Shown: positions 37,301-52,300 of the stretch, piece after piece
Layout of the letters: each line of letters starts with the position of its first letter
Position numbering within the stretch: position 1 is the first letter of the stretch
Assembly (NCBI RefSeq): GCF_001625305.1
Contig: NW_017804165.1
Span: forward strand, 2,209,759 to 2,273,758
Source of the DNA: Branchiostoma belcheri
Lineage: Eukaryota; Chordata; Leptocardii; Amphioxiformes; Branchiostomatidae
Length of the DNA stretch: 64,000 bases
Direction: 5' to 3'
The notes under the pieces: generated by a model
Database searches by the model: none
Told to the model about the DNA's origin: nothing
What the model saw: the letters and a program-made list of their open reading frames with translations, nothing else
Made by a program: the position numbers and the translations under genes

Positions 37301-40300
37301 GAATTGTCTTTTCTCTACTCTCCTTGCCTTGCCTTCTCAGAGGGGTTATGCTCTCAAAGTAAGTACTAGTCCTCCACATTTCCTAAATGACATCTTGACA
37401 TTTCTGCCTCTCACGTTCCTTAAAGTCTCCTGTATAAGCACCATCAGTTCTCTTCATGCCTTAATTTTCAATGAATCCTCTTAATATTTACATCACCTGT
37501 AGTCATCATAATTTGGAGGACAACTTGAATGAAGAGCTTGCCTTGCCTTACTAAACATACTGTTCTTCTTTTGGGCACTCCAATGTCAGTGGACCAAGAA
37601 AAGCTGTGTTATCTAATGAGCACTGTTTTTCAGCTCTGTGTTAATATATGGTAATCTTGTGCTTCTCCCAGGTTAACCTGTCTGATGTAGGAGAAATCTA
37701 CAAGGTCCGTGTCAGTCATGACAACACTGGAGACAAGCCAGACTGGTATCTTGGCAAGGTACAGCACAGGTTTATCATCATTAACTTTTAAGTTCCTTGA
37801 GAGATCAATTGTCACGTCAGTGAGTGTTATTCAAGGATGTACACCAATACTAAAAACTAAATATAATTTGATGTTGAAAATCTTGGTTTATCATTATTAT
37901 CTTTACCAAAGGAAAATATTGTTTTTACTCAGTTTCCACCTCTTATTCTTATTCTTCTGTTACAAACAAATATGGTCAATGACCTGAACCAGACATCTGT
38001 CACCATGGTAACTGGTGTTGGGTTACATCATGTTGCAATTTTATGGCAGGAGGGATTTAGACTCCTGTCACCATATATATGAATGTGTTTGCAAATATTG
38101 CCTTTCTAGTTATGTTTATATTAAGTTAAACTCCTTCTGATGACTGTCCCATGCAGGTACACATGAAGGACCTGAATGGCGATGAGGAGCTGGTGTTTAA
38201 GTTCCACCGCTGGCTGTCCCGTAACAAAGAGGACGGGGACATCATGAGAGAGCTTCCAGTCGTCCAGCCAGGAAAGAACACCCTCCCAGGTATGCTATTT
38301 CTTTATCAGAACTTGTCCCTTGCATTTTAAGGTACCTAACAACAAGCACATGGATCAAAAATGGTTATCTAGGAAGCACTTAATGTGTGTTAGGCATCTA
38401 AAAATAATATGTACCTACCTAAGCCTATTACAACACATGTAATATACAATGTGAAAAACAGAAAACTGGATAATAGGGCATTACATTTTATCATCAGTAG
38501 ACTTTTTTGGGGACAAAAGTTGATACTGGCTAAATGATAAAGCTAACCAGAATTCAAGATAAGATTTTGTACAAAAATGGTAGAACTACATTGTAAGTTA
38601 ACCATAATTATCCTTCATGTTATTTTTTCTGTAGTTCTTCGGTACTATGTCCAAGTGTACACCGGCGACATAGAGGAGGCCTTTACAGAAGGAGACATCT
38701 ACATGAACATAGTGGGAGAGAGGGGCGACACAGGGGAGCGACTGCTGATGAACTCTACTCAGGAGAAAAAGTTCCAGCCAGGCCAGGTAGGCTAAACTTG
38801 GGACAGCATCTACTCACCTCTTTTCCAATATGATTGGCTTCTCCCTTACTTCATTTTATTTTCAGTTGTAAGGATTTATTTTCTTAAGACAAGTAAGTTG
38901 AGCAGCAGAAGTGTCTATTTCAATGTCTATGACATGATTAGCCCGGTTACCAAACCTCTTATAGCTCCCAAGTCCTACATCCTCTCCGCAAAGGTTACCA
39001 AACCTATTATAGCTCCTAAGTCCAAATTTGTGGAGAGGATGTAGGACTTGGGAGCTATAATAGGTTTGGTAACCAGGCTATGACATGATTGATCAAACAC
39101 CATCAAAAGTCCCCAACATTTGTGACATGTGTGACAAATGCTTTACAGACCTGGGATTTTTTGTAGCAGTAGGATGTTGGTAATTTGATTCCAAAGGACT
39201 AACAAGAGGGGATGTTGGTAAATATGATTTGAATACCATGGAAAAATCATTAATGTCTTTATGTCAAGTGCTCATTGATATTGAAGTTGTCCTTCGTGAA
39301 GAAAAAGTTGTATTAAGAAAGTCTGTACTGTTGTGTGTGTGTTGCAGGTTGATGTGTTTGAGATTGAGGCCGTGTCCCTGGGAGCGCTGAAGTCCGTGGT
39401 CCTGAGGTGTGATTCAGGCAGGTCGGATACAGGCTGGTACTGTCAGCACATCATCGTCAGGGAGTCCGAGGGTGCCAGGACTGAATGGATCTTCCCATAC
39501 GAGAGGTGAGATAAGATAAACTTGTAGTGAAATTTTCTTTTAGTTTTGCTTTAATTTGTTACCATAGCTTTCCAGTTGTCAGATTGATTGATCTGTTTTA
39601 AAGAGGCCCTGTCTAGGATTTTTGATTGAGGTGCAAAAGCATAGACTATGAGGTGTTTCAGTTCATCCGAAGGGATCATTTTCATTTTCTTTCATCAGAC
39701 ACCCAGAAGAAAAGAGAGCAGATGGTCAGCTGGTGAGGACTCTACCTCTTAAAGGTAAATTAGGACAACCCTCTCATGTCATCACAGTAAACAGTCTCAA
39801 TATTATCATTATTTCATAACCATATTCCTCCTCCATCAACCTCAAATTACACTTCACTTATAAGTAGCAGTTCAGTGGTTATTTCAAAATAACATGCGGT
39901 ACTTGATCCTTTTCTTTGCAGAAGAGAGACCTGTGCCATCAGAGTCAGCAGCTGAGGAAAGCTTTGAAGGTAGGATTGGATACAACAACCGAACATTAAA
40001 ACTATCATTTCACATGTACTAGCACCATGTCTTTACTACCCCCTGTCATGAGATGTTGGCATTCATTCTTTTCTCCATGTGTGCCCATGTGACTAACACT
40101 GTGTCTGTCTCTCCACCATTCTGTGTTGTTGCTCCCTGCGCAAACACCCAGCTGAACTGGAAGGTAAGGCTAATGCACAGCATCACCACTCCTTTACATT
40201 AAAAGCACCTTCTTGCCAGCAGATTATAGCCAGTAGCTTTAGCCTCAATACCATCTCACAGCTAGTGAGTCTGTGCCTTGGCTCCTATAGTCCCAAGCTT

Positions 40301-43300
40301 GTAGTGGGGAGAGTGGGGTATAGGAGCCCAGGCATAAACTAAACATTAGGGCACCACCCAAGCTACATTAGATTAGCATCGTAGAAAAAAAATTGCACGC
40401 TTACATGACATTTTGAATGTCCTTGGGACATGTTTTGGCATGCCTAAGCTGAAAGGTTCTGGAAGCATGATTTATTCAGAACATACATGTACTAGTTGGC
40501 ATGCATGCATGCTTCCCTTAGAGAAAACATGTTCAATACTAGGCAGTTACATTTTCTTACAGGAAATTAGTCTCAAAACAACGCCAGAACTATATTCAAG
40601 CTGTTATGGGGTGCTAGATGCATGAAAGTTCTTAGTTTAGTCTGTCTAACATTCCACTAATTGACATTCCTAACATTAACCAACATACTGCAAGTCTGTG
40701 CTTACATATTACTAACATCTCCATGCTTCTCTCCACCTTGCCTGCCTGCCTGTCTGTGTGTGCCATTGAAGAGCAAGCCAAAAAGATAGTTGAGGTCGTG
40801 TTACAAAAGTCGGTGAAGGAATTGAGTAGCCCTGGTCAGCAGTATGGTGATGGTGACAGTGATTTTGCTGCGGAGTCTGACTCAGAACGCGGTCCTGAAC
40901 CAGAAACCAACACAGACTCCCTGTCAGAAACAGAGCCAGAGCGTATGTATTATGATAGTTTTACAAGAAAAATGTAGTCTTCCTCACAACTGTTCAGTTC
41001 TTGGTGTTATTTTTGTTTGTAAAATTTCAGCCAATCGTTTTCCTTCTCACAAGTGCACCACATAGTGTCTTTTGCTGCTGTTTAGTACAAAGTATGGTGA
41101 ACTACATGTATCTCCTGCACTGGTGCACGTTTTAGCCACATTTCTATTTGTCTCAATATAATAATATATATCCTGAATAAGCCTGATGTCCAAATAATAC
41201 TTCAAAAGCTAACAGTATTGGAGTTGATATCATAAATGTTAGCTACGGCACTTAACATAATATTATGTTAAAGCATTATATGCCCAAATTTGATTGTGCT
41301 ACAACATGATGTCATGGCTTCCTCCTATCTGTATTATTCTGTAAGAAATGGAAACCTATTAGGAGTCACATATCATCATGGCTTTTCTGGCCCTATAGCC
41401 AACGCTTCATTGTTTCCTTTGCATATGTTGCCCAGACTCTGACTGCATAATGTAAAATTTACATGCCCATCTGCCATCCTTCCACCCTTGATCAGCCATG
41501 GTTTTAACTCAAATCATGCATCAAGTCAATCTTGCATGAAAATAATAATGATTTCCTTTATTTCCTTTAGTAACAAATGCACTGATACAGCAAAAATGAC
41601 ACTACCATGCATATATTGAATTCATTTCATATGAAGTTTATGTTTGGTGTTATTATATGTTTCAATTTGTTATCTGTTTTTTTTTGTCAAATCAACAATG
41701 TGAAATACTATATAGCATATCTTTTGCTATAATTTCAACATTATTTTTCCTCCAGAGGGTGACTGGAAGGTGTATGTGTCCACTGGGAGCATGGAGGATG
41801 CTGGGACAGATGCAGAAGTCACCCTGTTTGTGTACGGAGACCAGAAGTGCTCCGAGCCCATCCAGCTGGGGCTGGGGAAGGACGGCCTGTTCCAACAGCA
41901 CACTGCTGATAAATTCAAGGTAGGCCTAAGATTTAATCTATGCAAACCAATTGTTACTCTATATAGTGTAGTATTTTGCATTGTACAGTGTCACGTATTC
42001 TGTTATCTAAGGTCGTACATGTAATTTGTCATTCACTTAATCACTATATTAGAGATATTGTCTCTTCTAAGCTTTCAGTAGAGTAGGAAGTCAAGCATTA
42101 TTTGGGGAGCTTGAACCTCAATGCCAATACCAATGCCAATGCTAATGTAAGTAGTAATAGATTTTCATGCAATGCTGTCTACATTTTGCCAGGTGAATGT
42201 GAAAGGTGTTGGTGACATCTATAAGGTCCGGATAGGGCACAACAATGAAGGGGAGAAGCCTGACTGGTATCTGGAGAGACTGAAGATGAAGGATCTGAAT
42301 GACTACCAAGTGTTGAACTTTGTGTTTAACCGCTGGTTGTCTCGCTCACGTGATGATGGAGATGTCTGGAGAGAGCTGCCAGTCATCAAACCAGGGGTCG
42401 AACCATTGCCAGGTGAGGAGGCAGTCATGTTGTCAAACTTTGATTTGTTTGTTTGTTGCTTGTCATATCTACTTTCCTTTTTTTCAATATTAGTACTGGT
42501 ACTTAGGGTTTCCTATTTCTTACCCCCTTAATAAGTCAATCTTGCAAGTCTACAATCCAAAACATTTGGGTATTGAAGACCTAAAAAGTCTAAAAATTCC
42601 TCCTCATTTCCTTTTGCAGTCCTGACATATCAGGTAGCAGTATACACAGGTGCAGAATCAGATGCCAGCTTTACATCCAACCTGTGCATCACCATCCACG
42701 GGAGTAGAGGGGACACCGGGTGCCGCCTGCTCCACAAGCCACTGAACCACACCCAGGCCAAGTTCCAGCCAGGACAGATGGACCTGTTTGCAGTAGAGGC
42801 CGTGTCACTGGACCGTCTGAAGAAAGTTGTCATAGCACTGGAAAATGAGTCAGGTGAGAAGAGGCAGTAAAACTTCATGGAGTTCAAATTGTCTTCTTTT
42901 GGAAAAAGTGGCATTTGATATTTACAGGAAGTCTTTCAAAGCTACTGCTATAATAATCTGTAAGCTTGTCTTTGTAATTTTTCAAACGCAGTCCCTGTCC
43001 TTGGTGCTGAAAACCCTGCTGGGTGCACAAACCCTGCAGATGTAGTCATTACATGTGTGTCTCCTCTCCTCAGGAGATGGGGTGTTCCTGGATAAAGTGG
43101 TGATTATGGAGTCGGCAGAGTCTGACAGGGAACACGTGTTCATCTGTAACCAGTGGCTGCACAAGGACAAGGGAGATGGGCAGACAGAGAGGGAGCTCAG
43201 CCTGGATGGTATGTGATTTGATGGCATTATAATCTTGCCTGCCAGTGTTTTTGTTAACCAGGTATCCTATACCCATGCGTATTGAGGAAATTTGTGTCTC

Positions 43301-46300
43301 TGTCTGTTGTATGCATGCCATTTCTATCTATAATTTAAAAACAAGAAAACTTGATATGATTGTAGAAATTTGGACCAGGCTTGGCATTGTTGAATAGTGA
43401 GTATTATCCTGCCACAGCCTGAACGTTGCAATGCTTATTGGGGTTGTGCCTGTGTAGGTGAGGACTGGAAGGTTTGGGTGACCACAGCTACTGACTCCAG
43501 GTCCACCCATGGGTCCCAGGCTACACTGGTCATCTATGGTGATAAAGGGAAGTCAGAGGAGCTTGTTCTGGCTAATGAGGAGACCAAGTGCTTTGAACCA
43601 GGAGCAACTGATGAGTTTCAGGTGAGGTTATGTTAAAATTTCATTCATTGAGCAAAAAGTGCAAGTCTAATTTTTCATTCCTTTCTTTATACTGTGTTCT
43701 TTTGCTTCATTTTTAAGAAAATGTTAGGAAAGTAGATTCAATTCATCAATGAATAAACATAAACACAGTGTATCTTTGGTATCAAAGACTGGCAGGTCAA
43801 CTAATGTTTTTTGTGCATAACAGATCTCTACAGCTGACTTAGGAGACATCTACAAAATCAGGGTGGGATATGAAGATGAAGACAAGTGGGAAGGCTGGCA
43901 CCTACAACAGGCAAGTAGTACAACATCTCTCAGTTCTTCTTGTCACATCTTTAATCTCTGATTTTGTATTCCTCAATAGGTCAACATGTAAAATGTGTCA
44001 GAAAATACATGTATCAGGATATGTGACTTAAGTTTCAGCCCATAGACACAATTTTAACTAATGTCGCCAAAGCTTCTCTGCCTATATAGATAAAAGCATA
44101 GCTTCAACTTTTCACTCTTTGTACATTGTTGCAACTGATGCTTATGTTGTGGAAAGGTAATTAAAAATGAATTCTCCCTCTCACTGACAGGTGAAGCTGC
44201 AGGCTCTGTCTTCTGGAGAAGAGTTCCTGTTCAAGTTTGACCGTTGGCTCTCACGAAGCGAGGATGACTATGACATTGTCAGGGAGATGGCCATCGCAAA
44301 GGATAGTCACAGTGTACTACCAGGTAAAGTGGAGTTCTTTCATCTTTACATAATGTTTGGGTTCAACTGTAAGAAGACTTTAAACTTGTGGAATGGATGA
44401 ATGTTTTGGGCTTTACTTGTATGAGAAGGATTTTGTATTGAAAGTATTGTAAACATTAGAGCATATCTTCAGAATTTAACCTGCCAAAATGATGGATGGA
44501 GGCAACAACAACAGAAGAAAGGTCCAGAGACACTTGTGTTACAGATAAGAAAGACCCATGTGTTTTTGTGCTTGGTCTGTATTATATATTTTTTTTCCTC
44601 TTTGCAGTGTTGCAGTACTATGTATCAGTGTACACTGGAGACCACTGGGGAGCCCACACTGATGCTAACGTCTTCATCACCCTGTATGGGGAGAGGGGAG
44701 ACTCAGGGAGGAGGAGGCTCTTCCACTCTACCACTAATGCAGTTAAATTTGGCAAAAATCAGGTAGGGTATTCCCATGGGATACTCCTTAGCCTTATAAG
44801 CGCATTAAAGTAACCATTTGGCTATTGGTTATGAGGTTAGGCAGCAGACTCAATGTTTCTCCTTTTTACAGTCATTTCAAATTTCTTGCAACAGCACTAC
44901 ACTGTGCAACACATGCACAATACAGCAGATTTAACTGATGTTGTGCAGGTACAATACTCTTGTAGTTATAAAACATATACCGGTAATACAACACTAAATG
45001 CAAGCAATAGATACAGTCAACACAGTATTCAGCTTGTTGGTGTTATTTGTTGATTATAGAAGAACAGTGTTTTTGAGAAAATCTATGCCTCATTGGTTCC
45101 AGGTGGACACGTTCTTGATGGAGGCTGTTTCACTGGGCCAACTCAGCAAGGTTGTCATCGGACATGATGGGGTAGGATACGGCGCCGGGCTGTACGTAGA
45201 CGCTGTGACGGTACATGAGGGGGAATCAGCTGTGTCGGAGTGGTTCTTCCCATGTGGCCACTGGCTGGATGATCACATGGAGGACAGCTGTACGGAGAGA
45301 GAGCTCTCACTATTAGGTAACCTTTTTTTCTCTCCCATTCTGAATTACCAGGCTGGGGGAATGCTCTTCAAACATCTCTGCCTTATTTTGCTCTTCATGT
45401 CTTTTAGCATTAACTTGGTAATGGTACAGATATCTTACTCAGATTGGTGTATGACGATCTTGTTTTTTTTTTCATCTCACAACAGGGCTGCGTCCAGTGG
45501 AAGCTACAGAAGAACTAGAGCGCCTGCGCAGCTCAGAGGAAAATGAAGACAAAAAGTCCAGTACGTATCTGAGCTACCTGTATGCATGTACTGAGTCCTC
45601 TAGCAGATACAGCTATATCTAAGAAGTTGAATACTGAATAATATGACTTAAATTAATTAACCATTTCCTGCAACCTAGTTCAATACACACTAGCACTGGT
45701 ATGTCTTACAGTGTCCATGAATACACTGAATCTACATATAGCCATTAATTGTAACAGTCAAGCTACAGGAATATCAAGAAACGTTAGTCAAGTATCAAGC
45801 CCTTATAAATAAATGTACTTAATATCCACAATTTCCCCATGCATCACAGATGGAAACTTCACAGTGTACCTGCGGACCAGTGACAGTGTGGGTGCAGGGA
45901 CCAAGGCTAAGGTTTGGCTGACTGTGTATGGGGAGACTGGGAACTCTGGTCCCATCAACCTGGGCACAGACCAGGACAACGGCAAGTACAGCGAGCCTGG
46001 GAAGGAAGCCGTGTTTGATGTGAGTTTACCATTCTTCTGTTTTAGTACATGTAATTAAATTTGTGAAAGAAGCAGTTAATCTAGCAATGTTATAAAATTG
46101 TAGCATTGGATAATCAGAGGATACTCAAGTGTTTGGTGCACAATGTGCCATGTTTCTGATAGATAATATATAATACCATGACGTAGTTAAAACTGTCAAT
46201 GACATATGATTCCCTTTTTCTTAGAATAAGATGGAAAACTTGATTGAATTGCTTTCCTGAATTGAACTGACTGTATTGTTTTGCTGGCAGATCAAGGCTG

Positions 46301-49300
46301 GTGAGATTGGAGAGCTGACTAAAATCCGTCTGGAGTTGGAACCAGAAAGCAAGCCAACCACATGGCATATAGACTCAGTAAGTTGTATTCACTATGTCCT
46401 CTTTCTTTAAAATTGGAGAATAGCTTTGTGTAGGTGCCTTCAGACCTCTACTTTATCTCTCTACTATGACATGCTTTCAATACAGCATGTGTACGAATGG
46501 CACCAACAGTAATTAGATCAAATGCATGCACCTGCTCACAGTATTGTTCCCACCTGTACCAGGTGCTCCTACGTGACCAGGACACAGGTGAGGACCTGAC
46601 GTTCCACTTTGACTGCCAGCTGAGTGACGACCCCGACACCGGCAGTCTGCAGAAGGAAGTCCCTGTACTCAGAGCCGGCAAAATGCCACTGCCTGGTCAG
46701 TCTCACTTTGTCGTTTATGTCAGTCGTAAAGAAAAAAATTATGTTTAGATCAGATTTTCTTTGACTGTGAAAGTTGGGATGATTTACCTTTATGCAGCTA
46801 AAGCCTAATGGAAAAAGCTTTAAAGGTATATTCCATTCACTAGGAGTAGGTGTGTCTGATACCTTTTATAGATCAGTTAAAATCCACTTCAAATGGGTGG
46901 CTTCTGCTGTCCGTGGTGCTGAAAATGTGCTTGTTTTTTATTTCCAGCTATCCAATTAATTTTCATGTATGGACAAGAGAATAATTTGTTGTGGGAACAA
47001 AACTTGCTTCATTCATGTTTCACCTGCAACCATGAGAGTAGTCAGGATAAGAAATATAAATCTTTCTCTTCTTTTTCCCCTTCAGTTTTGCAGTACTACA
47101 TCATGGTGCACACTGGGGATGTGGAGGGAGCAGAGACTGCTGGGAATGTTTATGTCTGTATCTATGGCAACAAGGGAGACACAGGCAAAAGACATCTACA
47201 CAAGTCCCTCACAAATGCTGTTCCTTTTCTGAGAAAACAGGTTTGTATGTTTCTGTTCAACCATAGTAGCACATAAAATCAACAAGATATAATTTTTTCC
47301 TAATACCCTCCTAATAAGGCTTGCTGTGGACGTTGTACCCTACATTCTGCATAATGTTTTATTTGCTTAATTACACTTGAACTTCTGAATGCTGCTGTTT
47401 GCCTGTAATGTTGATTTTTCTGTGATTTGTACATAACAGGTGGATGTCTTCATGATGGAGGCAGTGTCAGTTGGAGACATTGAGGTCCTGAAGATTGGAC
47501 ACGATGCTGACAAACCTGGTATGCATAGAAATACTTCTATCTTTAGAATGTCTTTATTATACCACCGTGCTGCTACAGTTGAGGTATTTGTATCTTGTGA
47601 AATTCCTGTCTTCCTGTGAGTAATGTCTGGGATGTATTTTTTAACAGGAGAAGGCTGGTTTGTGAGTAAGGTTGTAGTGAAGGAAAATGAGTATGCGCCG
47701 GCTGAGGCAGTCTTCACCACAGAGTGCTGGCTGGATTCACAGAAGGAAGATGGCAGGCTGGAAAGAGAGATCCCTCTGGAGGGTAAGGCCATTTATTAGT
47801 TTTATACATCATGTCAGATAACAGATTAACGTTACATGGATATGATGATTATTACTAGTAGCTACTATTTTTCAGGCATGCAAATATAGAATTACTAGAT
47901 ATAGCAACTGCATTTTGGTATTAAAATTACAAAAAGTAGATGGCACATCAGTCATTTAAATGTCAGTAGTGAAGAAATTAGAAGTTTTCACAGTCCCTCA
48001 TACCACTGTTAAATCAGGTATGCATCCTTTTTTTATAGAACAATATGTGTCATGTATCACTTCAAGAATGTTAAGTCAACTTTTGATGCAATCTCTATGC
48101 TGTGAGAAGTTTAAGCATGGACAATTCCCTTTTGGCCTTTTCCAGTTGTTCAGCCAGCCTCTCCCAACACACAGCAGAAGGAGGAAACCTCTCAGGGTAG
48201 CTGGGATGTCTGGGTAACCACAGGGTCTGACCAGGACTGTGGGACGACAGCCAAGGTGCAGCTGGTTGTGTACGGAGAACAGGGTAACACTGAGCCTATC
48301 ACATTAAACAAGAAATTCCAGGCAGGGACAACACACAAGCTTGAGGTGAGCGATTCTGTCATGTGAGACCTGATCTGTAATATTCAGAAGAATTTTGAAA
48401 AACTTTTGTTTTTCAAAATGCAATGTACATGTATACTGAAAATCTTTTTTTGTTGTTGCCCATGCCAGATTAATGTAGGTGACATAGGAGAAATCTACAA
48501 GATTAGGCTGAGCCATGATGGTACAGGGACAAAAGAAGCCTGGTTCATTGAAAAGGTATGTTTAAATTTACACACTTTTTTTGCACAATAAGTTGTTTTC
48601 TTGAATAACATCACACTTTGCCTTATAGTGTGTCTGTATATTTGAGTGTGCTGAGTACATAATTGATCCATTTGATTTAAGTAGAGCATCTACAGTGAAA
48701 ACTAATTTCATGTTTGACTGCTGACTTACAGATAAAGATGAAGGACTGCCACACGAGACAAGAGTTCCTGTTCACCCCGCACACATGGCTGTCTGACCAG
48801 AGTGAACAAGGTGCCACAATCGAGCTCCCTGCTATCAGGCCAGACATTCCTCCTCTACAAGGTTAACTTTTCTTCTGCTTGTGATAGTTGCAATTGTATA
48901 ACTCTTATTGTAGTTACTGTTTACCATAGAGTAGATATTCCTGATGACACAGGAACATCTTCTGAAGGTTTCACAGACAAGTACACTACATTTGTGCTAC
49001 ATTTGCCACTTTCTAAGAAGCATAATTGTTTGACATCACAACTTTGCTGCTGTCTATTGTTCAGAGAGGACATACGAGGTTTCCGTGTACACGGGAGATG
49101 TACCTGCGGGTGGTACGGAGGCCAGGGTGTACTTCACCATATTTGGAGACCATGGTGACACAGGGAGACGGATCCTCACACACTCCATCAACAACACAGA
49201 CAAGTTCCAGCAGGGCCAGGTAATTGTGTAGACATTATCATATGGCTGTCTTTGGTGCCTTTTCAAGATGTCCCTATTATATGTTCCCTTTTTCTTCTTT

Positions 49301-52300
49301 CAACAAGCTATGAAACCCAGAGTCGGAGAAATACCTGTAATACTATGTATTCACTCAGTACGATATAGTTTTAATGAACTGCATATATTACATGTACATA
49401 ATTATGTGAAAGTCTAAGCTGTTTTCTTCTGGCACAGGTTGATGTATTCCATGTAACTGCTCTGGATGTGGGGAAACCAAAGTACATCAACATTGGTCAC
49501 GACAACCTGGGGAGAGGTAAGTACAGATGTTCCATAGTATCTGCTAAATGTTCTGAACAACATCAACTAAACAATTTTAAGTATCATCATCATCATATTT
49601 CTTTGCGAATATACAATGTATTTTTACTTGTAGTTTAGTTGACAGCTTTGTTGTTTGTCCACCAGGTGCGGGTTGGTTCCTGGACAAGGTGACCTTGAAG
49701 GAGTCGGCAGAAGCGACGTCAGAGTACATCTTCCCCTGCTCCAGGTGGCTGGACAGCAGCATGGAGGACGGCAAGACTGTCCGCACCCTGCGTCTGCTGG
49801 GAGAGGTCAACGATGACGACAACACAAGGGAAAAGGACTCCGTCACAGGTAATATCATGTTCTCTGGAGTCTTCTGGAGAGAAATATTATTAAGGCCTAC
49901 ATCATCTATCACACGTTATAAGCCTATAATATTAAATTTAACTTTAGTATTTTTCTTGACATATTTATTATTCCCTTTCAACAAGTTATTGGTGAAAATT
50001 TACTTCTCTTTCCTCATTGCTATTGTTTTATAATGTTAGATTCATCTGCAATCCTTTGTCAACTCACTCTTTTTTCCCATTTCAGGCCTTTAGGATAGAA
50101 ATTGTACAATACAAAATAGATCTAAAGAGAGATACAAGAAATTCTGATTAACATAAGACATATTATTACGTGACGTATTGTACACTCCAACTACATATAT
50201 GTATTTTTATATCAGAAGATACTTGGTTGCCAAGCTAATGTTGACAATTATCATTGACCGTCTTATTAAAAGATGATTGTAACAAATAGTAACTTAATTA
50301 AGACATTATACAACATTAAGAATAGCAGGTATTCTTAATATAAATGTGGAGACATAAAAAGTTAATGGTAAATCTGTTATCAGTTACTAGACCTTCAAAC
50401 TTCATCTGATGATGCTGCACACTTGATAACAGAAGGCTGTAATATATACTAATATGATACACAACAGAACTGGCAAGAAAGGATTCCTGATAGAAAGTCC
50501 ATTGTTAAGAGATAATTTAAGGGCACAGTGCAATACAAAGCTGTACACAGTGGCAAGTCAGCCGGCTAAGACAGGGGCAGTGCATGCAAACCAAGACTCA
50601 CAAGTGGCTGCTGTTAAATGTACATAAGGTATAGGACTCCAGCAGCATTGACAAGTTTACATTTTATTTTGTTATTATTAATCAACAATTCTCCTAATTT
50701 TATTTCAGTTGGATGGTTCACGTGTTGGTTGGGCTTGGCTATATTAGCTGTCACAGTGTTTTGTTCTTTTTGTTTTGTTTATAAAAGATGTTATATTCTG
50801 TTGCAAATCATTATTAATACCTCTGGCACAAACTCACACTGCACCAGTGAGCATCAGGTTGATTGAGATGACATAATGCATGTTGTTGCACAGTGCAATA
50901 TAACCATGAAGAAGCTACATTTTAACCCTTAGGCTAATAACTATCATGCACAGTAGAATATGTAAAATTTTCATGATTAACAGACTGAGTCTGCTTGCCT
51001 AACATAACTCAAGTAATGCATAACGTATTCATGTACTTCAATTTTCTTTGAAATGTTATTGGACCTTTTCCCAGGTTACGAATATTTGACGTGTTGAATT
51101 CCAAATGTTCGACCAAGTTTTTGGATAGTCTATTTTCATCCTTACTTTGAACACACTTTCCCATTTTCTTTAACACCCATACATGTAAGTTACAAGTCTA
51201 ACAATAGTTGCTGCACTTTGCCCACTCCTCAGAGGGAGAGTGGAAGTGCTGGGTGACCACCAGTAATGTCCCAGCTGCAGGGACTGACTCTAAAGTCTAC
51301 ATCAAAGTGTTTGGAGAAAACAGGGTTTCTGACGACATACTGCTCAACAACAGTGACAAGAACTTCCAGCAGGGACAAATGGATGAGTTTGATGTAAGTG
51401 GAAGTCTGTTTATGTGTTGTTCTGAACATAAACAGGGATGTCTCCCGAATGTGCTATTTTGTTCATGATGAGATGTTGTGTAGAGCCTTGCCAGTGTAAC
51501 CATTTTCTCACATTCCTTTTACGCAGTTACATCTTGGGAAGGATTTGGGAGAAATCTATAAGCTTCGAGTGTGGCATGATGGGAAGACATCCTGGCATCT
51601 TCAACAGGTGAGTGTGGCAGGTTGTTGGTTATTTTGACTTCTTGAAGTTTATTAGGATTATTACATTTTGTTAATGTGCATGTAGGCTACTGTAACTTTT
51701 ACAGTTACTTGTACTGTTATAAAACTAACACAGATCTGTCTGCTGTGTAAGGCTACCACAGTAGGAGAAATGTTAGTCTCATCTATGGCATGATGAATAG
51801 TGACTGAAGAATAGTGTCGTCCAGGCTAATTTTCTTCTTTGCTCCCAGGTGAAACTGCTGGACATGCACACTAACGAGGAGCTGAAGTTTGACTTTGACT
51901 GTCGCCTGGTGTCTGAAGGACAGGAAGGTTCCATGGTCAGGGAGCTGCCGGCTATCCGACCGGGGAAGGACATACTGCCATGTGAGTGGAAAGAAATGAA
52001 TGTTTCTAGATATAATTTCCTTATTGTTTAATCCCTGCTAAGAAAAGGTCTACATTATACCACCTGCTCATAGACTGCAGTGGCCTTTAAGTCTGTGTTA
52101 ACACAAAGTGTACAAATATTGCTGGCTTGATGCATTTCTTGTATCTTGTGTATAAGTAGTGTAAGTCTACTGCTAAAATCTTGTGTTACACTTTTGTCCC
52201 ACAGTGGTGAACTACAATGTTAGCGTCATCTCCAAACATTGTGAGGGGAACTCTGGTGGGGGACCTCTGCTCAGCATCAACTTAGTTGGTGAGAGGGGAG

